Shown here in pieces: positions 16,414 through 25,638 of a stretch of 61,038 nt of DNA. Position 1 is the first letter of the stretch; each line of letters begins with the position of its first letter. The stretch spans positions 1 to 61,038 of the forward strand of contig CAMNHV010000011.1 in the NCBI GenBank assembly GCA_946539855.1, given 5' to 3'. The stretch is from CAG-791 sp002449595 (GTDB lineage: Bacteria; Bacillota; Clostridia; Lachnospirales; Lachnospiraceae). The notes beneath the pieces are model-generated. The model searched no databases, had not been told where the DNA came from, and saw only the letters and a program-made list of their open reading frames with translations. The translations under genes and the position numbers were made by a program.

Positions 16414-17880
16414 TCAGGCCATCTTCTTGACCTTGGACTTGAACAGCACCAGCATGCAGACGGCGAAGATGATGCCGACCGGATATGCCACTGCGTAGTT
16501 GTTCTTGAAGAACGGGATGAGGCCGAGGCACTCGGGAGCCATCACGAAGTAGGTCGCTGTAACAGCGCTCATGAAGGTCGCGGGAACCGCGCCGATCCAG
16601 TAGTTCTTCTTCTCCATAGCGAGGTAGGAAGCACCCGCCCAGAGAACGATCATAGCGAGGGTCTGGTTGGACCAGCTGAAGTATCTCCAGATGACCTGGT
16701 AGCTCAGGAAGCCGAGCGTGTTGCCGAAGCCGAGGAACGCGCCGACGCCGAGGACAGGGACGCAGAGTTTCAGGCGGTTCTGCCAGGTCTCCTGGTCGAG
16801 CTTCATCCAGTCAGCCAGCGTCAGGCGGGCTGAACGGAAAGCAGTGTCGCCGGAAGTGATGGGGCAGGCGATAACGCCGAGCATCGCGAGGATGACGCCG
16901 ACGGAACCCATGGTCTTGACGCAGACGTCGTAGATCGCGACGGACTGGCCGCCCGCAAGGATCTCCTGAAGGCCGGTGCTGAGGCCGCCGGTCTTTTCAT
17001 AGATCGCGCAGCCTGCTGCTGCCCAGACCATAGCGATGCAGCCTTCTGCAGCCATTGCGCCGTAGAAGACGAATCTGCCCTGGCGCTCGCTCTTTAAGCA
17101 GCGGGCCATCAGAGGGGACTGGGTCGCGTGGAAGCCGGAGATGGCGCCGCAGGCGACGGTGATGAACATGAAGCTCCAGATGGGAGTTCCCGCGGGGTGC
17201 ATGTTGCGGAAATTCGCGAAGAGCTCAGGAATCGCATAGCCGTGGATCGGAAGGCCGATCGCAACGCCGACTGCCATGCCGATCAGGCAGAAGCCGAAGA
17301 TCGGGTAGATCTTGCCGATGATCGCGTCGATGGAGATGAAGGTCGCGATGAAGTAATAGCAGAGGATGATCGCAAGCCAGACCGTGGTGGAAGCGAACGG
17401 GCCGCTGACACCCTTCTCGGTGAGAAGCTTGACCAGAAGGCCTGCGGGGCCGACTGCGAAAACGGTACCGACCATGACCAGAAGAATGACGGAGAAGACA
17501 CGCATGACATTCTTCATGGTGCCGCCGAGGTAAGTGCCGGTGACTTCCGAGATGGAAGCGCCGTTATTGCGCTCGGACAGCATACCTGCGAAGTAGTCGT
17601 GGACGCCGCCGGCGAAGATCGTGCCGAAGGTGATCCACAGGAACACGACAGGTCCCCACAGTGCGCCCTGCATGGCACCGAAGATCGGGCCCAGACCGGC
17701 GATGTTCAGAAGCTGGACAAGGAACAGCTTCCACTGGGGAAGAACAACGAAGTCGACACCGTCATTGATGGCGACTGCGGGCGTCTCGCGGTCATCCGGT
17801 GCAAAAGCGTTGTCCACCACCTTTGCGTAGGTGAAGTAGCCGCACACGATGAGTGCGAGACAGAGAATGAAACTGAACAT
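16414..17880 (-). CDS. CstA family transporter (peptide/pyruvate type)
   Basis: A 488-residue polytopic protein with about a dozen membrane segments and the conserved NIAGLGPIFGAMQGALWGP and TFGTIFAGGVHDY motifs near the N-terminus. CstA relatives import peptides or pyruvate under carbon starvation. It is shorter than E. coli CstA (about 700) but matches the short Firmicute form. AAAGGAGG stands seven bases before ATG. It is monocistronic, with a terminator after it. Substrate choice is open. Confidence 0.87.
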   Translation of the reverse strand: MFSFILCLALIVCGYFTYAKVVDNAFAPDDRETPAVAINDGVDFVVLPQWKLFLVQLLNIAGLGPIFGAMQGALWGPVVFLWITFGTIFAGGVHDYFAGMLSERNNGASISEVTGTYLGGTMKNVMRVFSVILLVMVGTVFAVGPAGLLVKLLTEKGVSGPFASTTVWLAIILCYYFIATFISIDAIIGKIYPIFGFCLIGMAVGVAIGLPIHGYAIPELFANFRNMHPAGTPIWSFMFITVACGAISGFHATQSPLMARCLKSERQGRFVFYGAMAAEGCIAMVWAAAGCAIYEKTGGLSTGLQEILAGGQSVAIYDVCVKTMGSVGVILAMLGVIACPITSGDTAFRSARLTLADWMKLDQETWQNRLKLCVPVLGVGAFLGFGNTLGFLSYQVIWRYFSWSNQTLAMIVLWAGASYLAMEKKNYWIGAVPATFMSAVTATYFVMAPECLGLIPFFKNNYAVAYPVGIIFAVCMLVLFKSKVKKMA

Positions 17881-18044
17881 AAAAAAACCTCCTTTGGCTA
17901 GAAATAAAATTATTAAAATTTTCTAAACCAGAATATATCTTAGTCCTATCAAACCTACGGTTCAAGTGGTAATATTACATAATTTGCGTCACGATATTCA
18001 GTAAATTTCACCAGTGGACAAACCACCTGAAAAGAGGTAGTGAA

Positions 18045-18074
18045 TTGTGAGCCGGGGCACCGATGTCATATAAT
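18045..18074 (+). promoter_or_regulatory. candidate promoter overlapping the Y-polymerase start
   Basis: TTGTGA (18045-18050) and a perfect TATAAT (18069-18074) are 18 bases apart. Transcription would start about at the second in-frame ATG (18081), giving a leaderless message. No Clostridia-type LexA box (GAAC-N4-GTTC) is seen nearby. Confidence 0.4.
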
Positions 18075-19559
18075 GGTTCCATGAGTGAAAAAGGTGCTTA
18101 CATCGCGATCGACTTAAAATCCTTTTACGCCTCTGTGGAATGCCGGGAGAGAGGCCTGGATCCGCTGACGGCGCGCCTTGTCGTGGCGGACGAGAGCCGC
18201 ACGGAGAAGACGATCTGCCTCGCAGTTTCGCCGGCTCTGAAAGCGTTCGGGATCCCGGGGCGGGCCCGCCTGTTTGAAGTCGTGCAGCGCGTGAAGGAAG
18301 TCAACCGCAAGCGGAGAGCGCGGGGCGAAGTGGAGATCGATTTCATCGCCGCGCGGCCGCGCATGGCCCTCTACATGGAATACAGCGCGCGGATCTACGA
18401 CGTCTACCTGCAGTTCATCGCGCCGGAGGACATCCATGTCTATTCCGTCGACGAAGTGATGATCGACGCCTCCCCCTACCTTAAAACTTACGGCATGACG
18501 CCGCGCCAGCTCGCGAAGAAGCTCGTGCAGGAAGTGTACAGCAAGACCGGGATCACGGCGACCGCGGGAATCGGGACCAATCTGTACCTGTGCAAAGTGG
18601 CGATGGACATCGGCGCGAAGCACGTGGACGCGGACGAGGACGGCGTGCGCATCGCGCAGCTCGACGAAAAGAGTTATCGCGAACAGCTCTGGAATCACCG
18701 GCCGCTCACCGATTTCTGGCGGGTCGGCAGGGGCACTGCCAGGAAACTGGAGGAAAACGGGCTGTACACGATGGGCGACGTCGCCCGGTGCAGCCTCGGG
18801 AGACCCGGCGAGTTCCACAACGAGGAGCTGCTGTACCGGCTCTTCGGCGTGAACGCGGAGCTGCTCATCGACCACGCCTGGGGCTGGGAGCCCTGCGGGA
18901 TCGCCGACGTGAAGGCGTACAAGCCGAAGGACAGCAGCCTCACGTCCGGGCAGGTCCTGGAGGGACCGTATCCGTTCGACAAGGCGCGAGTGATCGCGCG
19001 CGAGATGGCGGACCTCATGTCCATGGAACTTGTGAGGAAAAGGCTTGTCGCCGACCAGATGGTTCTGACCGTCGGATACGATATCGACAATCTCCGCGAT
19101 CCGGAGAGAGCGAAAAGGTATCACGGCCCCATCGAGACGGACTATTACGGGAGGACCGTCCCGAAGAGCGCGCACGGCTCCCAGAACATGAGCGGGTTCA
19201 CCTCCTCGACGGAGGAAGTCGTGAACGCGATCCTGAGCATCTATGACCGGACCGTGAACCCGGATCTCTTCGTGCGTCGCATGTACGTCGTCGCGAATCA
19301 CGTGAAGGAAGCGGCGCCGGAGGCCTCCGCGGAGAAGGAAGTCCGCTATGAGCAGCTCAGCCTCTTTGATGATCATGAAGAGGAAGAGCAGGAAAAGGCC
19401 AGGAGAGAAGAGCAGCGCGCGAAAGAGCGCAGGATCCAGGAAGCGATGCTGGAGATCCGGGAGCGCTACGGCGGCAACGCGATCTTAAAGGGCACGGACC
19501 TGCAGGAGGGCGCGACCGCGCGGGAGCGCAACCAGCAGATCGGGGGACACCGCGCGTAA
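18063..19559 (+). CDS. Y-family DNA polymerase (UmuC/UvrX-like)
   Basis: A 498-residue translesion polymerase. Catalytic acids are Asp17 in IDLKSFYASVE and Asp130/Glu131 in VYSVDEVMID. Helix-hairpin-helix and little-finger regions follow (FWRVGRGTARKLEENGLYTMGDVA), ending in a charged coiled tail. Neither in-frame ATG (18063 or 18081) has a strong ribosome binding site. A small YolD-like gene follows, as in many Firmicute UmuC/UvrX loci. It bypasses damaged bases with low fidelity; SOS control is expected but no LexA site is visible. Confidence 0.9.
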   Translation: MSYNGSMSEKGAYIAIDLKSFYASVECRERGLDPLTARLVVADESRTEKTICLAVSPALKAFGIPGRARLFEVVQRVKEVNRKRRARGEVEIDFIAARPRMALYMEYSARIYDVYLQFIAPEDIHVYSVDEVMIDASPYLKTYGMTPRQLAKKLVQEVYSKTGITATAGIGTNLYLCKVAMDIGAKHVDADEDGVRIAQLDEKSYREQLWNHRPLTDFWRVGRGTARKLEENGLYTMGDVARCSLGRPGEFHNEELLYRLFGVNAELLIDHAWGWEPCGIADVKAYKPKDSSLTSGQVLEGPYPFDKARVIAREMADLMSMELVRKRLVADQMVLTVGYDIDNLRDPERAKRYHGPIETDYYGRTVPKSAHGSQNMSGFTSSTEEVVNAILSIYDRTVNPDLFVRRMYVVANHVKEAAPEASAEKEVRYEQLSLFDDHEEEEQEKARREEQRAKERRIQEAMLEIRERYGGNAILKGTDLQEGATARERNQQIGGHRA

Positions 19560-19670
19560 TGCAGGCAGCAGGCTGAAACGCCCTGCCTTCAGGGAGCGCA
19601 GCGGAATCATCGGGCATGAGCGCTTTCTGAGCGCACAGTGAATTATAAACGTGAGAAAATACTTGTCGAT

Positions 19671-19913
19671 ATGAAAGAACAGAGCGCGAGAGAAAAATAC
19701 GCGGATATCATCGACCTGCCGCACCACGTGTCGGAGCGGCATCCGCACCTGAGCATGGAGAGCCGGGCGGCGCAGTTCTCGCCGTTTGCGGCGCTCGCGA
19801 ACTATGACGCCGTGATCCGGGGCGCGCAGGAAAAGCACCTCGAAGACATGCGGCCGGAATCGGAAGCCTATATAGACAACGAACTGCCGGTTCAGATCTT
19901 CTTCTCCTCGTAA
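19671..19913 (+). CDS. YolD-like small protein beside the Y-polymerase
   Basis: An 80-residue protein with IIDLPHHVSERHPHLSMESRAAQFSPFAAL, the LP.H..S..r..Ms...RAAQFsPFAAL pattern of small proteins encoded beside Clostridial Y-family polymerases and grouped with YolD. The ribosome binding site is weak; an in-frame GTG at 19638 is an alternative start. The stop overlaps the convergent ttcA-like gene by 22 bases. It is probably an accessory of the polymerase; biochemistry is unknown. Confidence 0.7.
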   Translation: MKEQSAREKYADIIDLPHHVSERHPHLSMESRAAQFSPFAALANYDAVIRGAQEKHLEDMRPESEAYIDNELPVQIFFSS

Positions 19914-20737
19914 TACTCGAGGAAGTCGTGCTTCACCCCGTCGAATTTATAACCCAGCACCTTGTTCATGACGACGTTCTCCGTCGTCTTCAGGAGGTTC
20001 TTCTCAACCTGCGGATTGGTCTCCTTGAGGCGGGCGATCAGGGCTTTGGTCTCCAGGCGCTTTGAGTCGGAGTCGCCGGACGCGCACACCTCCTGGTTCT
20101 GCTCCGTGAAGTGGCAGGCGCAGCGCAGGAAGTGAAGATCATTGTAAGCGCACCAGTGCCGGATGTCCTCCTCGCGCACGAAATACAGCGGACGGATCAG
20201 CTCCATCCCCTCGAAGTTCGTGCTGTGGAGCTTCGGCATCATCGCCTGGAACTGCCCCGCGTACAGCATGCCCATGAGCACGGTCTCGATGACGTCATCC
20301 ATGTGGTGGCCGAGCGCGATCTTGTTGCAGCCGAGCTCCTGCGCCTGATGGTAGAGGTGCCCGCGGCGCATCCTGGCGCAGAGATAGCAGGGCGACCCGC
20401 CGACCTCGTCCACAGAGTCGAAGATGTCCGACTCGAAGATGCGGATCGGGATCCCCATCAGCGCCGCGTTCGACTCGATGAGCGCCCGGTTCGGCGCGCT
20501 GTATCCGGGGTCCATGCACAGGAAGACGAGCTCGAACGGATACTTGTCATGGCGCTGCAGCTCCTGGAAAAGCTTTGCCATCAGCATCGAGTCTTTTCCC
20601 CCGGAAATGCACACGGCGACCTTGTCCCCCGGCTTTAAGAGTTCATACTTGACGATCGCCTTCGTGAACTTCGAGAAGAGGGACTTGTGAAATTTCTTCT
20701 GGATGCTTTTTTCGATCTGTGCCTGTCTGTCTTCCAT
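19892..20737 (-). CDS. TtcA/TilS-type tRNA-thiolation ATPase
   Basis: A 281-residue PP-loop protein: ISGGKDS (about 44-50) binds ATP, CYLC (Cys117, Cys120) and a later RCAC (Cys206/208) are placed like the Fe-S ligands of TtcA, which makes 2-thiocytidine at tRNA position 32. GHHMDDVIET is also conserved. It is last in a run with truB, 12 bases apart, consistent with tRNA modification. The exact thiolated base is not proven in this lineage. Confidence 0.82.
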   Translation of the reverse strand: MEDRQAQIEKSIQKKFHKSLFSKFTKAIVKYELLKPGDKVAVCISGGKDSMLMAKLFQELQRHDKYPFELVFLCMDPGYSAPNRALIESNAALMGIPIRIFESDIFDSVDEVGGSPCYLCARMRRGHLYHQAQELGCNKIALGHHMDDVIETVLMGMLYAGQFQAMMPKLHSTNFEGMELIRPLYFVREEDIRHWCAYNDLHFLRCACHFTEQNQEVCASGDSDSKRLETKALIARLKETNPQVEKNLLKTTENVVMNKVLGYKFDGVKHDFLEYYEEKKI

Positions 20738-20749
20738 GTCGATTCCTAA

Positions 20750-21760
20750 TTACAAAAACATCTTGACCGGCTTCGCCCGTCCGCCCTTCATCTCATAGAG
20801 CGCGTAGAACCGGCCCGCCGCGTCGTACATGCGCAGCTGCCCGCGCGTCTTATCGGGAAGGCCCAGCTCCTTCGCGGCCAGCGGATTGCCGTTCTCGAGG
20901 TATTTCAGGAGATCGTCCGGCACGGTCACAGAGAGCGCCTCCGGGAAAAAGCTGTCGACCGGCTGAATGTATTGCGTGATCTTTTCGGGTTCCGAATGCA
21001 TCACGGCGGAGACCTCATCCAGCGTCAGCGCGTCCTCAATGCGGAACTGGCCGACTCTCGTGCGGACGAGTGACGCCATGGCGCCGCCGCAGCCGAGCGC
21101 CTCGCCGATGTCACGGCAAAGAGAGCGAATGTAAGTGCCCTTGGAGCAGCGGACACGGAGCGTGAGAGTGACCGGATCTTCCTGCCGGATCTCCAGGAGC
21201 TCAAGCTCGTGTATGGTCACGCGGCGGGGCGTCCGCTCCACCGTGATCCCCTTGCGCGCGAGGTCGTAGAGCCGTTTTCCGTCGACCCAGATCGCGGAGT
21301 ACATCGGAGGCACCTGGTCGTAGCTCCCCTCGAAGGAGGAGACGGTCTTGCGGACGAATGCTTCTACAGAAGATCCGCCTTCTTGCACGCCTGAAGGGAT
21401 CGCGGCTTCCCCGCCGCCATCCTTTGCGGAGGAGAGCGCAGCCGCGGTGATCCGCGCGAGCACCTCCTCACGCGAAATCTGCGTCAGGACCTCGCCGCTC
21501 ATGTCCTCGGTGTCCGTCGTGACGCCGAGCCGGCAGACGGCGACGTACTCCTTGTCCCGGTCCGCGATCAGCTCGCAGAGCTTCGTCGCGCTGCCGAGGC
21601 ACACGGGAAGAACACCGGTCGCGCCGGGGTCAAGCGTCCCGGTGTGCCCGATCTTTCTCATGTGCAGGATCCCCCGGAGCTTCGCCACGACGTCGGACGA
21701 GGTGTATCCCGTCTCTTTATGGATGATGATCATGCCGCTGTACGGCGCGTCCTTCTTCAT
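20750..21760 (-). CDS. truB: tRNA pseudouridine(55) synthase
   Basis: A 336-residue TruB with the catalytic motif GTLDPGATG (Asp44), the KEY segment, PPMYSA and the RCSKGTYIRSL region. It makes pseudouridine 55 in the T-arm of tRNAs. At about residues 107-132 a Ser/Gly/Ala-rich insertion with little complexity interrupts the catalytic domain. Start ATG lies two bases after the pyrI stop and lacks its own ribosome binding site, so translation is probably coupled. Confidence 0.94.
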   Translation of the reverse strand: MKKDAPYSGMIIIHKETGYTSSDVVAKLRGILHMRKIGHTGTLDPGATGVLPVCLGSATKLCELIADRDKEYVAVCRLGVTTDTEDMSGEVLTQISREEVLARITAAALSSAKDGGGEAAIPSGVQEGGSSVEAFVRKTVSSFEGSYDQVPPMYSAIWVDGKRLYDLARKGITVERTPRRVTIHELELLEIRQEDPVTLTLRVRCSKGTYIRSLCRDIGEALGCGGAMASLVRTRVGQFRIEDALTLDEVSAVMHSEPEKITQYIQPVDSFFPEALSVTVPDDLLKYLENGNPLAAKELGLPDKTRGQLRMYDAAGRFYALYEMKGGRAKPVKMFL

Positions 21761-21762
21761 GC

Positions 21763-22212
21763 TCAGTAGTTCCAGGCCTCTGCGTCGTGCTCGCTGTATC
21801 GCTCATCGCAGTAGCGGCAGCGGTAGATCTCGCGGTTCTTGTCAGAGAGATAGAAAATGTGCGGAAGCCCGCGCTCGATGGAAGTGATGCAGCGGGGATT
21901 CGTGCACTTGATGACGTTTTCGATCTGTTTGGGGAGCTTTAAGTGGCGCTTCTCGACGATCTCGCCGTTCTTGATGACGTTGACGGTGATGTTGTGGTCG
22001 ATGAATGCGAGGACGTCCAGGTCCAGCGTGTCGATGTCGCACTCGACCTTCAGGATGTCCTTCACGCCGCTCTTGTTGCTGCGCGCGTTCTTGATGATCG
22101 CGACGGGGCAGTCCAGCCGGTCGAGACCAAGGTGATGATAGATCCGCATGCTTTTCCCTGCCTGAATGTGGTCCAGGACAAAGCCTTCCTCAATTTTACC
22201 TACGTTTAACAT
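21763..22212 (-). CDS. pyrI: aspartate carbamoyltransferase regulatory chain
   Basis: A 149-residue PyrI: N-terminal nucleotide-binding domain and a C-terminal zinc domain with four cysteines (CTNPRC and CRYC). It binds effector nucleotides and tunes the PyrB trimers in the aspartate transcarbamoylase holoenzyme. TTGGAG is well placed before ATG 22212; the frame stays open further upstream without support. It follows pyrB by about 60 bases. Confidence 0.94.
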   Translation of the reverse strand: MLNVGKIEEGFVLDHIQAGKSMRIYHHLGLDRLDCPVAIIKNARSNKSGVKDILKVECDIDTLDLDVLAFIDHNITVNVIKNGEIVEKRHLKLPKQIENVIKCTNPRCITSIERGLPHIFYLSDKNREIYRCRYCDERYSEHDAEAWNY

Positions 22213-22273
22213 GGCAGTCTCCAATCTGGATCCGGGATCCAATTGCTTTTCTTAAAAGGCGGCAGAAGCTTCG

Positions 22274-23185
22274 TCATACGAGTTCCAGCAGCGTCATGAT
22301 CAGCGCCATCCGCACGTAGACGCCGTACTGCACCTGGCGGAAGTAGGCGGCGCGGGGATCCCTGTCGATGCCGGTCGAGATCTCGTTGACCCTCGGCAGC
22401 GGATGCAGCACGTACATGTCTTCCTTCGCCTTCTTCATCTTCTCACTGTCCAGGATGTAGAAATTGCGCAGGCGGACGTAGTCCTCCTCGTTGAAGAAGC
22501 GCTCCTTCTGGACGCGCGTCATGTAAAGCAGGTCCAGGTCGCCGATGACGTCCTCGAGTTTGATGACCTCCTGGTACGGGATGTGCAGGTCGTCGAGGTT
22601 TTCTGTGATGTAATCCGGGACCCGCAGCTCCGGCGGGGAGATGAAGACGAACTGCACGTCCTCATAGCGGGAGAGCGCGTTCACGAGGGAGTGCACGGTG
22701 CGGCCGAACTTCAGGTCGCCGCACAGGCCGATCGTGAAGCGGCCGAGCCTGCCCTTCAGGGAGCGGATCGTGAGCAGATCCGTCAGCGTCTGCGTCGGAT
22801 GCTGGTGGCCGCCGTCCCCGGCGTTGATGACGGGGATCGAGGAGTAGAGCGCGGCGACGGCCGCGGAGCCCTCCTTCGGGTGGCGGATCGCGCAGATGTC
22901 AGCGAAGCAGGAGATGACGCGGATCGTGTCCGCAACGGTCTCTCCCTTGGCAGCGGAAGAGGAGTTCGCGTCCGCGAAGCCCATGATGCTTCCGCCGAGG
23001 TTCAGCATCGCGGTCTCGATCGACAGGCGCGTCCTGGTGGACGGCTCGTAGAAGCAGGTCGCGAGCTTTTTCCCTGCACACACGCTGGCGTAGCGGCTCC
23101 TGTCCGCGCCGATGTCGTCCGCGAGGTCGAACAGGGCGTCCAGTTCCTCGACGGAGAAGTCTTCCGGTGTCAAAAGATGTCTCAT
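22274..23185 (-). CDS. pyrB: aspartate carbamoyltransferase catalytic chain
   Basis: A 303-residue PyrB with the carbamoyl phosphate motif STRTRLS and the HPLPRV segment. It condenses carbamoyl phosphate with aspartate, the committed step of pyrimidine synthesis. AAGGAGGA precedes ATG 23185; an upstream in-frame ATG (23218) would cover a terminator-like hairpin and is less likely. With pyrI it forms the regulated enzyme. No PyrR-binding loop is recognisable upstream. Confidence 0.95.
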   Translation of the reverse strand: MRHLLTPEDFSVEELDALFDLADDIGADRSRYASVCAGKKLATCFYEPSTRTRLSIETAMLNLGGSIMGFADANSSSAAKGETVADTIRVISCFADICAIRHPKEGSAAVAALYSSIPVINAGDGGHQHPTQTLTDLLTIRSLKGRLGRFTIGLCGDLKFGRTVHSLVNALSRYEDVQFVFISPPELRVPDYITENLDDLHIPYQEVIKLEDVIGDLDLLYMTRVQKERFFNEEDYVRLRNFYILDSEKMKKAKEDMYVLHPLPRVNEISTGIDRDPRAAYFRQVQYGVYVRMALIMTLLELV

Positions 23186-23218
23186 AGATGGGTCCTCCTT
23201 ACGGCTTTGCCGTGCCAC

Positions 23219-23249
23219 AAAAAAGCTGACGATGCGATCACGTCAGCTC
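23219..23249 (-). terminator. Rho-independent terminator upstream of pyrB
   Basis: On the minus strand AGCTGACG and CGTCAGCT (23225-23232 and 23242-23249) form a perfect 8-bp stem followed by seven Ts. It overlaps the stop of the DUF5721 gene and lies about 35 bases before pyrB. A second small hairpin, ACGGC/GCCGT, abuts the pyrB ribosome binding site. Confidence 0.85.
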
Positions 23250-23774
23250 CTGAAAACGGATCATGTTAGCTTCCATCATCTCCCGGATAAAATCATCCCA
23301 GCGCCGGTCCGCGTCCTTGCGGAGCGACAGGTCCATGGAAAAGCCGTTCATCGCGATGCCGGTCACGATCTTCAGCACGGCCTTCTCATAAGTGACGTTG
23401 ATGAGATAATCGAAAGAGACTGCCTGCCCGTCTTCCTGCGCCGCGGCATTCTCCGGCGTAAAGACCGCTTCCGCCTCCTCCGGGGACAGGCGGAGCGTGA
23501 ACCGCATCAGTGTCGGCGCTGTTTTGCCCTTGATCAGGTCGAAGCACCACGGGCGGACCTCGGACCAGGGGATCATGTCGGGATCGTCAGCCTCGGCGGG
23601 TTTCCCCTCCGCCTCGCGCTGCGCGGCGAGAAAAGCGCGGTTCATATGACCGTCGATCTTCCAGGTCGCGGCTTTCCGGATCACGGCTTCTTCAAGCAAA
23701 AATAAATCGAAGCACTCCGAGCGGAGCAGCTTCGACATAAATGATCCGGTGTTTTCGATCTGTAAAGCGATCAT
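23238..23774 (-). CDS. DUF5721 family protein
   Basis: A 178-residue soluble protein matching from memory the Lachnospiraceae DUF5721 family: an N-terminal FMSKLLRSECFDLFLLEEAVI, a central WSEVRPWCFDLIKGKTAP and a C-terminal two-strand repeat with TGIAMNGFSMD. GGGAGAG precedes ATG. Function unknown. A strong terminator overlaps its stop, so it is probably a separate unit from pyrB. Confidence 0.75.
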   Translation of the reverse strand: MIALQIENTGSFMSKLLRSECFDLFLLEEAVIRKAATWKIDGHMNRAFLAAQREAEGKPAEADDPDMIPWSEVRPWCFDLIKGKTAPTLMRFTLRLSPEEAEAVFTPENAAAQEDGQAVSFDYLINVTYEKAVLKIVTGIAMNGFSMDLSLRKDADRRWDDFIREMMEANMIRFQELT

Positions 23775-23872
23775 GCACTCTCCCTGTGACAGTCAGTTCT
23801 CGTTTCTTTACGAAAGTGTACCATAAAACATGAATTTGTACAGTCCAATTTTCCGTATGGAAAAGCACCTGC

Positions 23873-24187
23873 TCAAAGGAACAGGATCTCGGCGGACGTG
23901 ACGTACAAAAGGGCGGCAAGGACAAGCTGCACGATCAGGATGAGCGGGATGCCGATGCGGAACCTGGGCTTTCTCGTCTTGTGGTGGAAAAGGAACATCC
24001 CGGCGAGCGCGCCGGCCGCGCCGCCGATCACGGCCAGTGTGAGCAGCACGGATTCCGGTGTTCGGAAGACGTGCTTCTCAGCCTTATGCTTGTCCGCGCC
24101 GAAGGCGATGAGCGCGATGAGGTTCATCAGGACAAGATAGGCGATCAGGAGTAGTTTTGCGTCAAAGAGTGATATGATAGTGTTCAT
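23873..24187 (-). CDS. DUF1294 membrane protein
   Basis: A 104-residue protein with about three or four membrane segments and the DUF1294 signature FGADKHKAE...R.PE..LL...GG..GA..GM..FHHKTRK. Function unknown. The ribosome binding site is weak. It is divergent from the DUF2974 gene. Confidence 0.8.
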   Translation of the reverse strand: MNTIISLFDAKLLLIAYLVLMNLIALIAFGADKHKAEKHVFRTPESVLLTLAVIGGAAGALAGMFLFHHKTRKPRFRIGIPLILIVQLVLAALLYVTSAEILFL

Positions 24188-24282
24188 ATTACAGAGTGTA
24201 CCACAAATGGCGCTCTGAGGCGCCGCCCAAAAGATACGCGGGAATGATTGCGGACAGATGGCGCGGCGGAAAGGGAGAAAGT

Positions 24283-25590
24283 ATGGAGACGCTTGCGGGT
24301 TATATCGGCTGGATGGGAGATTACAGCTTCGAGGCGTGCCCGTTCCGGGAGGCGGACGCGCTGGTCCTGTGCCTCATCGCATATTTTGACTTAAGTCCTG
24401 TCTTCGCGGACGGGAAGCGGACGGCGCACGTCAGGGACTGCGCGCAGATGGTCGACGCGGGGGAGGCGAAGCTCCTCATCACGGGAGGGGACCTCGGCAA
24501 CACTGAGATCTTTACGGCGGCGGTCCGCTCACGCCGGTTCGGCGACCTGGAGATCACGGACGCGGTCGACGTGCTGCAGGAGAACCCGCCGCTGCAGTTT
24601 GCCGCCGTGACGTTCCACGACGGCAGCGACTTCTCCTTCATCGCCTACCGCGGCACGGACAGTTCGCTGGCCGGCTGGAAGGAGAATTTCATGATCTCCT
24701 TTACGCGGACGGCGGCGCAGGAGATGGCATTGCAGTACGCATCGGAGCGGATCGCGGAGTACCGCCTCGCCGGGAAACGGAAGTGGTACATCGGCGGGCA
24801 CTCGAAGGGCGGGAACCTCGCGCTGTACGCATCGTGCATGCTCGCGGACGAGGACCTGCTGGCAGTGGACAGAGTGTTCCTGCTGGACGGGCCGGGCCTC
24901 TGCCCGGAAGTGCTCGACGCGAAGCTTGTGAAAAGGATCGACTCTCGCGCGACGATGATCACGCCGGAATACGACATCATCGGCAGCATCTTCTCGCCGG
25001 AGATCGCGGACAGCCGGATCATCCGGAGCTACCGGGACGGGATCGTGCAGCACTCGCTGGCCTCCTGGCTCGTGGACCACGGGGACCTCGCGCTGGCGGA
25101 GCGGCACAGCCTGTTCAGCGACCGCCTGAACCTCGTCTTAGACGAATGCGTCGAGAAGCGGCCGCTGGAGGACAGGGCGGCGTTCGTCGACGAGATGTTT
25201 GACGCGTTTGAGAAAAGCGGTGTGACGGACTTCGAGAAAATGACGATCGACAAGTTCGCGGAGGTCCTCACCACCCTGCGGAGCGCGAGCAAGACGACGA
25301 AGGACTTCCTGTCCGAATTCACGACGAAAGCGCTGTTCGACAATGGACCGGATATCCCGGAGAACACGAAGATCCAGATCCGGAAGGGCGCGCTCGCCTC
25401 GGCGGCCGGGCTCCTGAAGCTCCAGCAGTTCCGGCGCGACCTGCTTCCGGCCCTCGTCGGCATCGGCGTCCTCGTCTCAACGGACCGGCTTCTTATCGGG
25501 TTCCTGCGGGGGATCGGCGTCCTGCTGCTCGGGTACGGGATCTTTCGGGTGGTGCGGACGATACGGCATTATTTGAGATTCGGGGCTTAA
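24283..25590 (+). CDS. DUF2974 (Mbeg1-like) lipase-fold protein
   Basis: A 435-residue protein. The N-terminal part (YIGWMGDYSFEACPF) and the lipase-type nucleophile elbow GGHSKGGN (Ser174) define the DUF2974 group, predicted alpha/beta hydrolases. A membrane segment lies near the C-terminus (about 380-420), so it may be anchored. AAGGGAGAAAG precedes ATG 24283; the 29 upstream codons have no support. Substrate unknown. Confidence 0.82.
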   Translation: METLAGYIGWMGDYSFEACPFREADALVLCLIAYFDLSPVFADGKRTAHVRDCAQMVDAGEAKLLITGGDLGNTEIFTAAVRSRRFGDLEITDAVDVLQENPPLQFAAVTFHDGSDFSFIAYRGTDSSLAGWKENFMISFTRTAAQEMALQYASERIAEYRLAGKRKWYIGGHSKGGNLALYASCMLADEDLLAVDRVFLLDGPGLCPEVLDAKLVKRIDSRATMITPEYDIIGSIFSPEIADSRIIRSYRDGIVQHSLASWLVDHGDLALAERHSLFSDRLNLVLDECVEKRPLEDRAAFVDEMFDAFEKSGVTDFEKMTIDKFAEVLTTLRSASKTTKDFLSEFTTKALFDNGPDIPENTKIQIRKGALASAAGLLKLQQFRRDLLPALVGIGVLVSTDRLLIGFLRGIGVLLLGYGIFRVVRTIRHYLRFGA

Positions 25591-25598
25591 AAGCAAAA

Positions 25599-25623
25599 AG
25601 GCGCATCCTTCGCGGATGCGCCT
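25599..25623 (-). terminator. terminator between DUF2974 and aspS (convergent)
   Basis: AGGCGCATCC (25599-25608) and GGATGCGCCT (25614-25623) form a perfect 10-bp stem. On the minus strand it is followed by TTTTTGCTTTT, so it ends the aspS operon and may work both ways. Confidence 0.85.
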
Positions 25624-25638
25624 CATTCGTTATAGTTT

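Noticed and set aside
17881..18062. LexA box upstream of the Y-family polymerase
   Set aside because: No GAAC-N4-GTTC pattern found by eye.
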